Counted from the stretch's first letter, positions 27,703 to 36,990 are shown. The stretch: 64,000 nucleotides of DNA from Candidatus Poseidoniaceae archaeon (GCA_030747695.1 JASLKG010000002.1:101502-165501), one strand, 5' to 3'. A program made the numbers and translations. The notes: a model not told the origin generated them from the sequence alone.

Positions 27703-30117
27703 TCACGAACCACACATAAGACAGTCATCTGGAGCGTCTAGGCTACATGCTATTGCTTCCAAACTAGTTGCTTCGTCGGCACGACTAGCTAAACCTTCGA
27801 CTGTTTCATCGTTTACTTTCTGTTCAACTGTAAATTGTATAGCGTCTGTAGCAGCCTTAGTCCTTAGATAGTACATACCTGTCTTTAGGCCTTTTCTCCA
27901 ACCATAAAAGTGCATTGATGTAACCTTAGCGGGATTTGCATCTGTCATGTGAATGTTTAGCGATTGTGATTGGTCTATATATGCACCTCTATCAGCTGCC
28001 ATATCAATGACATGCCGTTGCCTTATTTCCCATGTAGTCTTATACAATTCTTTGATATCTTCTGGAATTCTTTCAATCGCTTGAACTGAACCTCTTTGAC
28101 GTAAGATCTCGTCCTTCATTTCAAAAGACCACAAATTGCGTTCAATTAAATCACTAACTAAATGCCTATTTGGCACAATAAATTCTCCAGATAATGTTCT
28201 ACGCACATATAAATTCGAAGTAAAGGCTTCAAAGCATTCATTGTTTCCGAGTATTTGGCTAGTTGAAGCAGTGGGCATAGGGGCAAGTAGTAACGAATTT
28301 CTCATTCCATTCTCTACAATTTCCTTCCTTAGAGTATCCCAATCCCATCTCCCTGAATGTTCGGTCATGCCCCACAAATCAGGCTGTAGTATGCCTTTAC
28401 TTGCAGGTGATCCCTCGAAAGTAGAATATGGTCCTTCTAACTTTGCAGCATCTAAACTTGCTTGGCATGCTGCGAAATATATTGTTTCGAAGATTTCTTT
28501 ATTCAACTGCTTGGCCCCATCGGACTCAAATGGTAATTTCAACATTGCAAATGTATCAGCCAAACCTTGAACACCAAGTCCTATTGGCCGATGGCGCATG
28601 TTAGAATTTCTTGCTTCCTCTACTGGATAGAAATTAACATCAATTACTCTATTCAAATTACCTGTTGCATGATAGGTTACTTCATACAATTTTTTATGGT
28701 CATATGTCATAGATGCTAAGTCAACAAATTTTGGAAGTGCTATCGATGCCAGATTACAAACAGCAACTTCATCTGGTGCAGTATATTCAATAATCTCTGT
28801 GCAAAGATTTGATGAACGTATTGTCCCTAAATTTTTCTGATTGGATTTTTCATTACAGGCGTCTTTATACAACATATATGGCGTTCCTGTTTCAATTTGT
28901 GATTGAGTTATTGCATCCCAAAGATCTCGTGCTTTAACCGTCTTTCTTGCCCTACCTTCAGACTCATATTTTGCATATAACTCTCTGAAGTCATCTCCAT
29001 AAGTGTCGTGTAGTCCTGGGCATTCATTTGGACAAAATAGTGACCATTCAGCATTACCTTCGACTCTTTCCATGAACAAATCAGGAGTCCAAAGAGCATA
29101 GAACAAATCCCTTGCACGCATTTCTTCCTTTCCATGATTTTTACGCAAATCCAAAAATTCAAAAATATCTGGATGCCAAGGTTCTAGATAAATTGCAATT
29201 GAGCCTTTTCTCTTGCCTCCTCCCTGGTCAACATATCTAGCTGTCTGATCAAACACCTTCAACATTGGAACTAAGCCATTCGAAGTCCCATTTGTGCCCT
29301 TAATATACGAACCTTTAGACCTTATTTGGTGCACTGAGAGGCCAATTCCTCCTGCTGATTTTGAGATTCTTGCACATTGATGAAGTGTATCATATATTCC
29401 ATCAAGTGAATCATCTTGCATAGTTAGCAAGAAACATGAGGACATCTGAGGAGTAGGTGTACCTGAATTAAATAGTGTAGGTGTTGCATGAGTAAACCAC
29501 CCCTCACTCATCAGATCATAAGTCTTGAGAGCGTTCTCAATGTTATCATGATGTATCCCTACAGATACTCTCATCAGCATGTGCTGAGGTCTTTCAGCCA
29601 CCTCGCCATTAAGTCGGAGCATATATGAGCGTTCTAGAGTTTTGAATCCAAAATAATCATAATTATGATCACGGTCATAATCTATGTGATTATCTAGAAT
29701 TTCTTTGTTATCCATTATTATTTTGTAAACTTCTTCTGAGATTAACGGTGCATGCTTACCTGATTCTGGATCTATATAGCTGCGCAAATCTTCTGTGACA
29801 TCACTAAACTTATCTTTAGTTGATCTGTGAAGGTTATCGATACAAATACGAGCTGCTAATTTTGAATAATCTGGATGATTTGCTGCTAATGATGCTGCTG
29901 TTTCGGCTGCTAATTCATCTAATTCCGAGGTAGTGACACCATCATATAGCCCCTCAATAACTAATTTTGCCACATATCCATGGTCTACCCAATCTGGATT
30001 AAGTCCATGAGATAATTTTGCAAGTTTTTCCTGAATCGCGTCAAATCTAACATCCTCTTTTTCGCCATTTCTCTTTACAACTTGTAAGCCCAAATTTATC
30101 CCTCCAGTATGTGTCAT
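27703..30117 (-). CDS. nrdA: Ribonucleotide reductase class I, large (alpha) subunit
   Basis: This 804-residue catalytic subunit makes deoxyribonucleotides from NDPs. An ATP-cone fills about residues 10-100 ([14 protein letters not shown]). Active-site features include the Cys in MSSCFLL, the NLCTEI loop with the thiyl-radical Cys, the partner Cys in VAVCNLA and the radical-path tyrosines in GMYYLRT. The C terminus ends in CLMCGS, the swinging CxxC that is re-reduced by thioredoxin or glutaredoxin. The sequence is nearer the eukaryal/NrdA type than the class II enzymes of most archaea. It lies 35 bases downstream of nrdB on the same strand. It requires oxygen, so the organism is aerobic or microaerobic. 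Confidence 0.95.
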   Translation of the reverse strand: MTHTGGINLGLQVVKRNGEKEDVRFDAIQEKLAKLSHGLNPDWVDHGYVAKLVIEGLYDGVTTSELDELAAETAASLAANHPDYSKLAARICIDNLHRSTKDKFSDVTEDLRSYIDPESGKHAPLISEEVYKIIMDNKEILDNHIDYDRDHNYDYFGFKTLERSYMLRLNGEVAERPQHMLMRVSVGIHHDNIENALKTYDLMSEGWFTHATPTLFNSGTPTPQMSSCFLLTMQDDSLDGIYDTLHQCARISKSAGGIGLSVHQIRSKGSYIKGTNGTSNGLVPMLKVFDQTARYVDQGGGKRKGSIAIYLEPWHPDIFEFLDLRKNHGKEEMRARDLFYALWTPDLFMERVEGNAEWSLFCPNECPGLHDTYGDDFRELYAKYESEGRARKTVKARDLWDAITQSQIETGTPYMLYKDACNEKSNQKNLGTIRSSNLCTEIIEYTAPDEVAVCNLASIALPKFVDLASMTYDHKKLYEVTYHATGNLNRVIDVNFYPVEEARNSNMRHRPIGLGVQGLADTFAMLKLPFESDGAKQLNKEIFETIYFAACQASLDAAKLEGPYSTFEGSPASKGILQPDLWGMTEHSGRWDWDTLRKEIVENGMRNSLLLAPMPTASTSQILGNNECFEAFTSNLYVRRTLSGEFIVPNRHLVSDLIERNLWSFEMKDEILRQRGSVQAIERIPEDIKELYKTTWEIRQRHVIDMAADRGAYIDQSQSLNIHMTDANPAKVTSMHFYGWRKGLKTGMYYLRTKAATDAIQFTVEQKVNDETVEGLASRADEATSLEAIACSLDAPDDCLMCGS

Positions 30118-30152
30118 GTAAGCGCGAGTAACCGTCTTCGTACGCGGACGGT

Positions 30153-31187
30153 TTAGAAGTCTTCCTCCATGGAGAAGCGTTGTTGTACCGCTCCTAAAGA
30201 GGAACTAGCTTTTACGCCCGCTTTTTGATATTCCCCAACTCTCTTTTCAAAGAAATTGGTTTTACCTTGCATAGAAATCATTTCCATCCAAGGGAAGGGG
30301 TTTTCAGCATTATACAGCTTAGTAACTCCCAAAGAAAGTAATAATCTATCGGCAACAAATTCGATATATTGATTCATGTGTTTTGAATTCATCCCAATTA
30401 ATGAAACCGGTAAGGCCTTAGTCACAAATTCTTTTTCGATTTCAACTGCTTCGGAAATGATCTGTCTAATTTTCATTTCTCCAGCTCCTCTAACTAATTT
30501 TGAATGTAAAAGGCATGCAAAATCACAATGTAATCCTTCATCTCGACTGATCAATTCATTAGAAAATGTCAAGCCTGGCATCAGGCCTCTTTTCTTGAGC
30601 CAAAATATTGCACAAAAAGATCCAGAAAAGAATATTCCTTCAACCGCAGCAAATGCCACTAACCTTTCTGCAAATGAGCCTTTCTTACGCTCAAGCCATT
30701 TCAATGCCCAATTACCTTTCTTCTTAACTGATGGTACCGTTTCTAGTGCTTTGAATAGGTGATCCTTTTCAATGGGGTCTTTGATGTATGTATCTATCAA
30801 TAAGGAATATGTTTCTGCATGAATATTCTCCATCATAATTTGGAACCCATAAAAGCATCTGGCTTCGGGCCACTGAACTTCATTTGAAAAATTCATCACT
30901 AGATTCTCATTCACTATGCCGTCTGATGCGGCGAAAAAGGCCAATACATGCTTGAGGAAATGTTGCTCATCTGGCGTCATTTTTGCCCAATCTTTTGGGT
31001 CTTCTCCGAGATCGATTTCTTCGGCAGTCCAAAAAGCAGCAGCATGATCCTTGTACATCTCCCAGATATCTGAATGGACAATTGGGAATAGGACGAATCT
31101 ATCGAGATTCTCTTCAAGCATCGGTTCTACGAACTCTGCTGAAAGGTCTAAATTGAACCCGTCTGTACTTTCTGTTTCTGGCTGCAA
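30153..31187 (-). CDS. nrdB: Ribonucleotide reductase class Ia, small (beta) subunit
   Basis: This 344-residue di-iron protein generates the tyrosyl radical. Ligand pattern: Asp59 (AEEID), then Glu120 and His123 in [10 protein letters not shown] with Tyr127 at the position of the radical tyrosine. Later ligands lie in [11 protein letters not shown] and [10 protein letters not shown]. Keeping the tyrosine marks it as class Ia rather than Ic. The start is a TTG at 31187, backed by a strong GGGAGG Shine-Dalgarno site 7 bases upstream; no ATG is available in frame nearby. It is the first gene of nrdB-nrdA, reversed from the usual order. A palindrome lies 80 bases upstream. Confidence 0.95.
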   Translation of the reverse strand: MQPETESTDGFNLDLSAEFVEPMLEENLDRFVLFPIVHSDIWEMYKDHAAAFWTAEEIDLGEDPKDWAKMTPDEQHFLKHVLAFFAASDGIVNENLVMNFSNEVQWPEARCFYGFQIMMENIHAETYSLLIDTYIKDPIEKDHLFKALETVPSVKKKGNWALKWLERKKGSFAERLVAFAAVEGIFFSGSFCAIFWLKKRGLMPGLTFSNELISRDEGLHCDFACLLHSKLVRGAGEMKIRQIISEAVEIEKEFVTKALPVSLIGMNSKHMNQYIEFVADRLLLSLGVTKLYNAENPFPWMEMISMQGKTNFFEKRVGEYQKAGVKASSSLGAVQQRFSMEEDF

Positions 31188-31266
31188 TCATCTCCCTCCC
31201 TATCATTATGACAATCTCACACTCGCGGTGGAGTTTGTTGGCCGTTCAAAGTAGCCTATAAGCATA

Positions 31267-31284
31267 CACTATGGTAACATAGTG
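31267..31284. promoter_or_regulatory. 18-bp palindrome between nrdB and dut
   Basis: CACTATG-GTAA-CATAGTG has perfect 7-bp arms. It lies 80 bases upstream of nrdB and 146 bases upstream of dut, which are divergent. The arm sequence CACTATG recurs once more at 31426-31432, overlapping the dut start codon. The arms resemble halves of the NrdR box (ACACTAT...ATAGTGT) with a longer spacer. Control of DNA-precursor genes by a factor binding here is an inference. Confidence 0.5.
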
Positions 31285-31429
31285 AGGATGTGAATTAAGC
31301 TGCACTTTGAAGATGGTTCGGCTCGCATAATACCAGTGTCAAGGGTTTATGATTTCTATCAATAAATCAAATGACTAAAGTAAAAAAAAGAACAAAAGTA
31401 TTGAGTGCATCCTTCACTTGGGTTACACT

Positions 31430-31882
31430 ATGTCCAGAGATGAGGTTGATGTTCTCTTTGCGAAACTAGATCCTGAAGCACATGCACCAACTAGGGGTTC
31501 AAATGCTGCGGCAGGGTGGGATCTTAGAGCATTAGAAGAAACAACTGTCTTAAAGGGTAAATCTACCAAAATAAGAACGGGTTTGGCTGTAGCGATACCA
31601 GATGGCTGGGAAGGTCAAATAAGATCACGATCATCATTAGGCGCTAAAGGTATGATTATGCCAAATGGAGTTGGGACTATTGACTCAGATTATCGCGGTG
31701 AATTGTTAGTCCTAGCTACATGGATTGGAGAAGGTGAAGCCTTCACTATTGCAAAAAATGAACGGATTGCTCAAATGCTTATTGCACCTGTTCCAATAAC
31801 GACCTATACCGAAGTTGATTTTGAGAGCCTATCCAACACCGAAAGAGGAGATGGTGGTTTTGGCTCTAGTGGTCGGTTTTGA
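31430..31882 (+). CDS. dut: dUTP diphosphatase (dUTPase)
   Basis: This 150-residue trimeric dUTPase converts dUTP to dUMP. All five family motifs are present in order: AAGWDLRA (I), RSRSSLG (II), GVGTIDSDYRGEL (III), RIAQMLI (IV) and RGDGGFGSSGRF (V). The start is the ATG at 31430 rather than the track start at 31418, since MSRDEVDVLFAKL leads straight into the fold. It opens a tight plus-strand run with lipB 9 bases behind. It is divergent from nrdBA, so both DNA-precursor functions share one control region. Confidence 0.95.
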   Translation: MSRDEVDVLFAKLDPEAHAPTRGSNAAAGWDLRALEETTVLKGKSTKIRTGLAVAIPDGWEGQIRSRSSLGAKGMIMPNGVGTIDSDYRGELLVLATWIGEGEAFTIAKNERIAQMLIAPVPITTYTEVDFESLSNTERGDGGFGSSGRF

Positions 31883-31891
31883 GGAATAGAT

Positions 31892-32521
31892 ATGCGAAAT
31901 ATCTCCATTAATAAAATTGGCCTAATAGAACATTCAGAGGCTGATAAACTAATGCGTGATTTACAGAAAAAAAGAATTGATAACCGAATTGAAGATACTC
32001 TATTAATTTGTGAGCATCCAGAGATAGTTACAATTGGACCTAGAGCAATTAATGATGGTATAAAGGCTCCTCTAGGTTATGATTCCACTCCAGTTGACAG
32101 GGGAGGAGGTTTGACGTGGCATGGCCCTGGACAATTGATTATCTATCCAATAATTAAGTGGGATTTAGAAGGTGAATCAAATGTTAAATCTATAATTTCA
32201 TTAATTGAGCAGTGGGTAATCAATGCATTAGAAAAATTGGGGATCAAGGGAACCAGAAATAAAAAAATGCAAGGTGTATGGATAAATCAAAACAAAATAT
32301 GCTCAATAGGATTATCTTTCTTAAGGTGGACAAGTAGACACGGATTTACAATAAATTGCAACACACCATCTGGTAGATTAGAGGGAGTTAGCGGTTGTGG
32401 TTTAGGTGCTGAAACAACAACTAGTCTTTCAGCTCTCGGGTATGAGATAAAAACTGAAGAAATATGTGAATCGTTAATTTCAACAATAGACACAATTAAC
32501 AGGACGGTAAAGAATGACTAG
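31892..32521 (+). CDS. lipB: Octanoyl-[ACP]:protein N-octanoyltransferase
   Basis: This 209-residue enzyme transfers an octanoyl chain onto lipoyl domains, the first step of lipoate synthesis. It has the family signature RGGGLTWHGPGQLIIYP, then Lys136 (NKICSIG) and Cys169 (VSGCG), which fit the catalytic Lys/Cys dyad. With LipA and the E2 protein in the same window, the complete endogenous lipoylation route is present. It lies between dut and the aminotransferase, and its end overlaps the next start by 8 bases. Confidence 0.93.
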   Translation: MRNISINKIGLIEHSEADKLMRDLQKKRIDNRIEDTLLICEHPEIVTIGPRAINDGIKAPLGYDSTPVDRGGGLTWHGPGQLIIYPIIKWDLEGESNVKSIISLIEQWVINALEKLGIKGTRNKKMQGVWINQNKICSIGLSFLRWTSRHGFTINCNTPSGRLEGVSGCGLGAETTTSLSALGYEIKTEEICESLISTIDTINRTVKND

Positions 32522-33626
32522 TTTTCATCCAGAAGTTGGTGCTGCGGCGAAAGGCGAAGAGATACCACCAGTATCTTATCTAGATTGGTACATACCAAAA
32601 ATAAGGGAAAATAGGCCATATGATTTATCCCGAAGCGGTTTGCAATTTGAGTGGGATCTGTCTGAAGTAAAAGAGGCTTGGAAAGATCATAGAAGGTTTG
32701 GAGGAGACGAACGAAATTTAGTTGCAAGTAGATATGATGTCGATGTCGACAATGTTCAATTGTGCCATGGTGCTACTCAGGGATTGACTCTGGCGATATT
32801 AGCCGCATCCAAGGGAGGGCGTGTTGCTGTAGAAATGCCCTCTTATGGTCCTGTAAGCCAAACTGCACGCATCTTGGGTTTAGAGACAATAGCAATTAAT
32901 CGGGTTCCAAAAAAAGGCTATTGGCCTATAGAAAGGGAAACATGGGCTAGAATAATACCTGATGTTGACATGGTAGTAATCACATCTCATCTGAATCCAA
33001 CAGGGTGGCCACTAAGTCTTAATGACCGTGAGTGGTTGAGCAATTTATGCAGGGAAAATGATACAATAATTGTATGTGATGAAGTTTATGCTGACGCTGA
33101 TCCAAAATGGACACCTATGCATCAAGAAGGTGAGCATTGTATTACAATTAATTCACTAACCAAGGTTCATGGTTTAGGAGTTTTACGATATGGATGGATT
33201 ATCGGAAGTGAAGAGATTATTATTCGCGTCCGTAGAGCTTTCCATAATTTCGAAGGAATGATGGCTTCACCAAGCATACAATATGCTGAAATGGCTTTCC
33301 AAAAACTTGACAACACAATTGACCGTATATTGCGCTATAGAACAAACAACTTAAGCAAGTTAAACTCAATGTTAGAACGCCTTGAAATCGACTGGATTCC
33401 CCCCCCTTGTGGAGTTTTTGGGGCTTTTAGATTACCTGGTATTGACACTATGGAAATGATCGAAACAATAGGAACTGAGAGGGGTTTTCTAGCTGTACCG
33501 GGGTGTATGTTTGGAAAAGGCTTGGAAGATTGGCTAAGAGTTGCATGGTCGGTTGATGAGACTAGTTTCGAAAAATCACTAGAGGTTTTGGAATCTGTGC
33601 TACGCACAGCAATGAACATAACTTGA
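32514..33626 (+). CDS. PLP-dependent aminotransferase, class I/II, substrate unknown
   Basis: This is a 370-residue fold-type I aminotransferase-like protein. The predicted PLP-binding lysine is Lys217 in NSLTKVHGLG, preceded by the Asp-containing VCDEVYADA segment. The GATQGLTLA phosphate-cup region and the Asn of SHLNPTGWP are also present. The substrate-side Arg is probably in LRVAWS near the C terminus. The sequence is not close to any aminotransferase subgroup I can name, so the amino acid is unknown. It overlaps lipB by 8 bases and is followed by ubiX after 27 bases, placing it in the dut-folB run. Confidence 0.85.
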   Translation: MTSFHPEVGAAAKGEEIPPVSYLDWYIPKIRENRPYDLSRSGLQFEWDLSEVKEAWKDHRRFGGDERNLVASRYDVDVDNVQLCHGATQGLTLAILAASKGGRVAVEMPSYGPVSQTARILGLETIAINRVPKKGYWPIERETWARIIPDVDMVVITSHLNPTGWPLSLNDREWLSNLCRENDTIIVCDEVYADADPKWTPMHQEGEHCITINSLTKVHGLGVLRYGWIIGSEEIIIRVRRAFHNFEGMMASPSIQYAEMAFQKLDNTIDRILRYRTNNLSKLNSMLERLEIDWIPPPCGVFGAFRLPGIDTMEMIETIGTERGFLAVPGCMFGKGLEDWLRVAWSVDETSFEKSLEVLESVLRTAMNIT

Positions 33627-33653
33627 TACGATATTGCATCCGGGAGTATATTG

Positions 33654-34220
33654 ATGGGCGAGACCGTTCTAGTGATATCTGGTGCTTCTGGCGCCATTTA
33701 CGGTGTAAGACTCGCTGAAATATTAGGTCCAAAAGCACGACTTGTAGTTACTGATGCTGGCAGACTTACATTAAAACATGAATGTGAAGGTTTAACTCCT
33801 GAAGAACTTGCGGAAAGAACTGGTTCTACTTTAGAATCTAATGATGATATTGCGGCAAAATCCGCGTCTGGTTCTGCACAAATAGATGCAGTTGTAATTT
33901 GTCCATGCAGTGGAACAACACTTGGGAAGTTAGCATCGGGAATTGGTGACAATTTGGCTACAAGGTCAGGAATCGTTGCACTTAAGGAAAAGAGGAAGTT
34001 GATTATAGTGCCACGTGAAACACCATATGCAACTGTGCATTTAGAAAATTTAACAAAACTATCTTCATGGGGAGCTATAGTTTTACCCGCATCTCCTGGG
34101 TTCTACAATCTTCCAAAAACAATAGATGATATGGTTGATTTCGTGGTATCTAGAATTCTTGATCACTTAGGACACAATAATGATTTGTCAAAACGTTGGA
34201 CTGGGGAGGAATTAACTTGA
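33654..34220 (+). CDS. ubiX: Flavin prenyltransferase UbiX
   Basis: This is a 188-residue flavoprotein-fold enzyme that makes prenylated FMN, the cofactor of UbiD-type decarboxylases. The flavin-binding ISGASGAIYGVRLAE start and the CPCSGTTLGKLASGIGDNL and VPRETPYATVHLEN segments match the family. The ATG at 33654 is used; the track's TTG at 33651 is one codon earlier. No ubiD gene is in the window. The stop overlaps the TTG start of the following peptidase gene, so the two are probably translated together. Confidence 0.92.
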   Translation: MGETVLVISGASGAIYGVRLAEILGPKARLVVTDAGRLTLKHECEGLTPEELAERTGSTLESNDDIAAKSASGSAQIDAVVICPCSGTTLGKLASGIGDNLATRSGIVALKEKRKLIIVPRETPYATVHLENLTKLSSWGAIVLPASPGFYNLPKTIDDMVDFVVSRILDHLGHNNDLSKRWTGEELT

Positions 34221-35824
34221 GTGATGAACCCTATGAAGCAGAATTAGTTGATTTTGAAGTAGCGGATTTGTCAAGAGAAAAGGATCTCTTTAAGCCATTG
34301 TTCGATAGGATCTTACTTGGCACATTTGTTGTATTGTTTCTTACATCTGCAACGCTATATTATGTACTTTCAGATTCCGAGATGATAAATTACTCACAGC
34401 CTGATTTCGATCAAGAAAGCGCACGCACATACGCAGAAGATCTGATTGCACTTGGGCACCCTGACTGGAAAGGTAGGATGTCCGGATCCGCAGAAGAGTT
34501 AGCCACTGCTGAATACATAATACAACACTTCGAGGATTTAGGGTATCAGCCCCAATTAAACACTTACCAAGTTCCTATGCACAGCATAGATGGTGAGCCT
34601 AGTTTGAGTGTGTGCACCCCTGGAAGTACTTCTGGTCTAATAGTTCCCTGTTCGCCTGCTGATTTTGGAGCCAATATTCAAACATTCAATCACCGTATGG
34701 ATTATGTAATACAGGGATTTTCAGGTCGAGAGGACATAGGATTCGGAGACAATGTTGATGTTATACACTTGGGTAATGGAAGTGATGATTCGCTTTGGGC
34801 TGCGGCCTCAGGTAGCGTAGGATATATCGTTGGCGGAGGTTCAATTGGAGGTAACACCCAAATCATGACTAAAGCTATTGAAAATGGGCTTACTTCCGTC
34901 ATACGTGTAAACAAGGATTACAATTGTGGAAAAATAGAGGGTAATGATTGTGTACCAATTTTCAAAGGAACAAGCATCGATGCAATGAAGGAAGCAAATG
35001 GTGGAACTATTCCAAATGATATTGCGTTTATTGCCATGAGTAAGGATGCTGGAGAGATATTTGAAGAAATTGTGATTAATGGGTCAGGTAGATTAGAAAT
35101 GATGATTGATGTTACCAATGACAATGATTTGACAATTAGAGTTCCTTGCGGTATAATGTATGGCACAACTGAAGAGTTATTGATTGTTGGAGGGCACCAC
35201 GATACTGTTTATCATGGGCCTGGAGCAGTAGATGACACCTCTGGAACTGCCAGTGTATTGGAAATGGCGAGAATGTTTTCAGAAATCTTTGCGGAGAAAG
35301 GCATACCTGATCGTACAGTTAAATTTTGTACATGGGGAGGTGAAGAAGAAGGTTTGTGGGGAAGTACTTACTACGTTAATGATAACAAAGAAGACTTAAC
35401 AAAAAACTTGAGACTTTATGTTAATTTAGACATGAACCATGTAGACATAGACTATTCTGAAAGGGGCAATACTGTCAGACTATTTGCAAACCATCCTGAA
35501 GATTATCAACACATAAGTGACATTACAGTACAATACCTAGATGATAATCCTGATATTGCCTCGAAATATGAAATACTATTGTATCTCCTTGATGGCGACC
35601 AAGGTAGTGACAAAGAAATGCCTTGCAATTCAGATCACTGCCCCTTTGTATACCAATTAGATGATGGAAAAAGAGGACGAGCAGCAGTTTGCTATGGTAG
35701 TGGTTCTTGGGAATATCACACATATCTTGATGATATTGATAGATTTAATGAAGAAAGTTTGGGTATTTCGGTTACAATATATGGAGCATATATTCAATAT
35801 TTAGCCTACAATATCGAATCCTGA
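34217..35824 (+). CDS. Membrane-anchored M28-family zinc peptidase
   Basis: This is about 535 residues from a TTG at 34217, with GGGGAGG 8 bases upstream. The start overlaps the ubiX stop (TTGA) and is preferred to the track start at 34196. A short cytoplasmic N terminus leads to one membrane span (ILLGTFVVLFLTSATLYYVL) and an extracellular catalytic part. An inserted PA-like domain (about 160-260) comes before the metal site. Metal-site segments are HHDT near residue 327, GAVDDTSG, GGEEEGLWG, LDMNH and EYHTYLDDID, which together supply the two-zinc ligands and the catalytic Glu. It probably trims peptides at the cell surface, which suits an organism feeding on marine protein. Confidence 0.9.
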   Translation: MSDEPYEAELVDFEVADLSREKDLFKPLFDRILLGTFVVLFLTSATLYYVLSDSEMINYSQPDFDQESARTYAEDLIALGHPDWKGRMSGSAEELATAEYIIQHFEDLGYQPQLNTYQVPMHSIDGEPSLSVCTPGSTSGLIVPCSPADFGANIQTFNHRMDYVIQGFSGREDIGFGDNVDVIHLGNGSDDSLWAAASGSVGYIVGGGSIGGNTQIMTKAIENGLTSVIRVNKDYNCGKIEGNDCVPIFKGTSIDAMKEANGGTIPNDIAFIAMSKDAGEIFEEIVINGSGRLEMMIDVTNDNDLTIRVPCGIMYGTTEELLIVGGHHDTVYHGPGAVDDTSGTASVLEMARMFSEIFAEKGIPDRTVKFCTWGGEEEGLWGSTYYVNDNKEDLTKNLRLYVNLDMNHVDIDYSERGNTVRLFANHPEDYQHISDITVQYLDDNPDIASKYEILLYLLDGDQGSDKEMPCNSDHCPFVYQLDDGKRGRAAVCYGSGSWEYHTYLDDIDRFNEESLGISVTIYGAYIQYLAYNIES

Positions 35825-35834
35825 GGTGATTTAT

Positions 35835-36122
35835 GTGGTCAAACCAAGTGCTCATGCTAGTCACATACTGGTAAAAAGTAAGGGAGAGGCTTCGCAATTA
35901 GCTTCTAATATTTCGAAACTAAAAGACTTTCAAAAATACGCTAGGAAAAAATCTGAATGCCCCTCAAGGCACAAAGGCGGTGACCTCGGTTGGTTTAGGC
36001 AGGGGCAAATGGTTTCTGCATTTGATCAAGCTGTTTGGTCGACTCCTGTAAAAACAGTATCTTTACCCATAAAAACTCAATTTGGATATCATTTGATATG
36101 GGTTCATGAAAGAGAAGAGTGA
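35835..36122 (+). CDS. Parvulin-type peptidyl-prolyl isomerase
   Basis: This is a single parvulin (PpiC) domain of 95 residues with no signal peptide, hence cytoplasmic. Family landmarks are ASHILVKS near the start, GGDLGWFRQGQMV in the middle and TQFGYHLIWV near the end. The GTG at 35835 is chosen: it lies 6 bases after GAGGTG, and MVKPSAHASHIL starts the domain directly. The track start (GTG 35826) sits inside that Shine-Dalgarno site. It lies between the membrane peptidase and folB, overlapping neither in frame. It would speed proline isomerisation during folding. Confidence 0.9.
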   Translation: MVKPSAHASHILVKSKGEASQLASNISKLKDFQKYARKKSECPSRHKGGDLGWFRQGQMVSAFDQAVWSTPVKTVSLPIKTQFGYHLIWVHEREE

Positions 36123-36127
36123 TAATT

Positions 36128-36487
36128 ATGGTTACACGTGTAGGGCTTGAATCATATGAAGTTCTAGCTAAGCATGGAGCATACGATTTTGAGCATGAAA
36201 ATAAGCAGCCTTTTATTGTCAGTATTTGGGCAGAATTAACTGACAACATAAGTGAAGATGATCTTAATGCAACGCTTAATTATGCTGACTTACAAAAAAT
36301 AATACACAAAAATATTGTAGATTCAAAACCAGTAAAATTGATGGAAACACTTTGCAGCAATATCATAACTGACCTAGTTTCAAATAAATTAATTTCCTCA
36401 ATTTCAATACGCATTGAAAAACCAAATGCAAAATTGCCCTTCACTGGTGGATTGGCAGTTGTTGAGCATGAATGGGCGAGGGATTGA
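36128..36487 (+). CDS. folB: Dihydroneopterin aldolase FolB
   Basis: This 119-residue enzyme of folate/pterin synthesis cleaves dihydroneopterin to 6-hydroxymethyl-dihydropterin. The pattern VLAKHGAYDFEHENKQPF, the TLNYADL segment, METLCSNI and the closing RIEKPNAKLPF match FolB. The Glu of METL and the Lys of EKPNA are the substrate-anchoring and catalytic positions. The ATG at 36128 follows the parvulin stop by 5 bases. Most archaea that make methanopterin use MptD/MptB-type enzymes instead, so a bacterial-type FolB with a FolP in the same window is notable. Confidence 0.88.
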   Translation: MVTRVGLESYEVLAKHGAYDFEHENKQPFIVSIWAELTDNISEDDLNATLNYADLQKIIHKNIVDSKPVKLMETLCSNIITDLVSNKLISSISIRIEKPNAKLPFTGGLAVVEHEWARD

Positions 36488-36513
36488 AGGGCCTTACCCC
36501 CACACGCCATTTT

Positions 36514-36990
36514 ATGAGTTCACCAAAACGTGTATTCGTTCCGTCGGTTACCGAGGAAAATGGAAACACAATTGGATTAGGTGTCTTTAGTTCTGAAGAA
36601 ACCGCTTGGAATGTTTTGAGGAGGTTTCTCAGAAAGTCACATCTCATGGCACTAAAGAGGTCAGATGTAGTGATCTGGGACGTTGACATTGTAGGTGAAG
36701 ATGGTATGACTGTTCTTTCTAGTATGCATTGCAGAGATTGTCCCGTCTGCGCACGTCGGACATTTTGGATAGACCTAGATACATTTTCAGCAATGTGCAC
36801 AGGTGTTGCATGTGAAGCTTGGATTGAGGATTCCACTATTGAACCTGGTAAGATCGATCTTGGTTGGCCTCCTACTCGATTCTTAAAACGTGTAGAAGAT
36901 GTAGAAGATGCATTAAGAGAACTGAAAAACCTTGGTGCTGAATTACAAGCTGCAGGTAATACCCCTTCTGAGCCATCACATGGATTCTAA
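36514..36990 (+). CDS. Hypothetical Cys-rich protein
   Basis: This is a 158-residue protein I do not recognise. The ATG at 36514 (MSSPKRVFVPSV) is used; the track start at 36472 overlaps folB. Its middle holds CRDCPVC and, about 23 residues later, CTGVAC. These Cys pairs could bind zinc or an iron-sulfur cluster. The N-terminal third is alpha/beta and the C-terminal third an amphipathic helix. It closes the dut-folB run. Its end overlaps argS on the opposite strand by 15 bases. No signal peptide is seen. Confidence 0.7.
   Translation: MSSPKRVFVPSVTEENGNTIGLGVFSSEETAWNVLRRFLRKSHLMALKRSDVVIWDVDIVGEDGMTVLSSMHCRDCPVCARRTFWIDLDTFSAMCTGVACEAWIEDSTIEPGKIDLGWPPTRFLKRVEDVEDALRELKNLGAELQAAGNTPSEPSHGF

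Noticed and set aside
31267-31284. Direct assignment of the palindrome as an NrdR box
   Set aside because: The spacer is about 4 bases too long and no nrdR gene is seen, so I kept it only as a candidate operator.
31370-31468. A 32-codon frame starting at ATG 31370 upstream of dut
   Set aside because: It is short, overlaps dut out of frame and has no convincing ribosome site or content.
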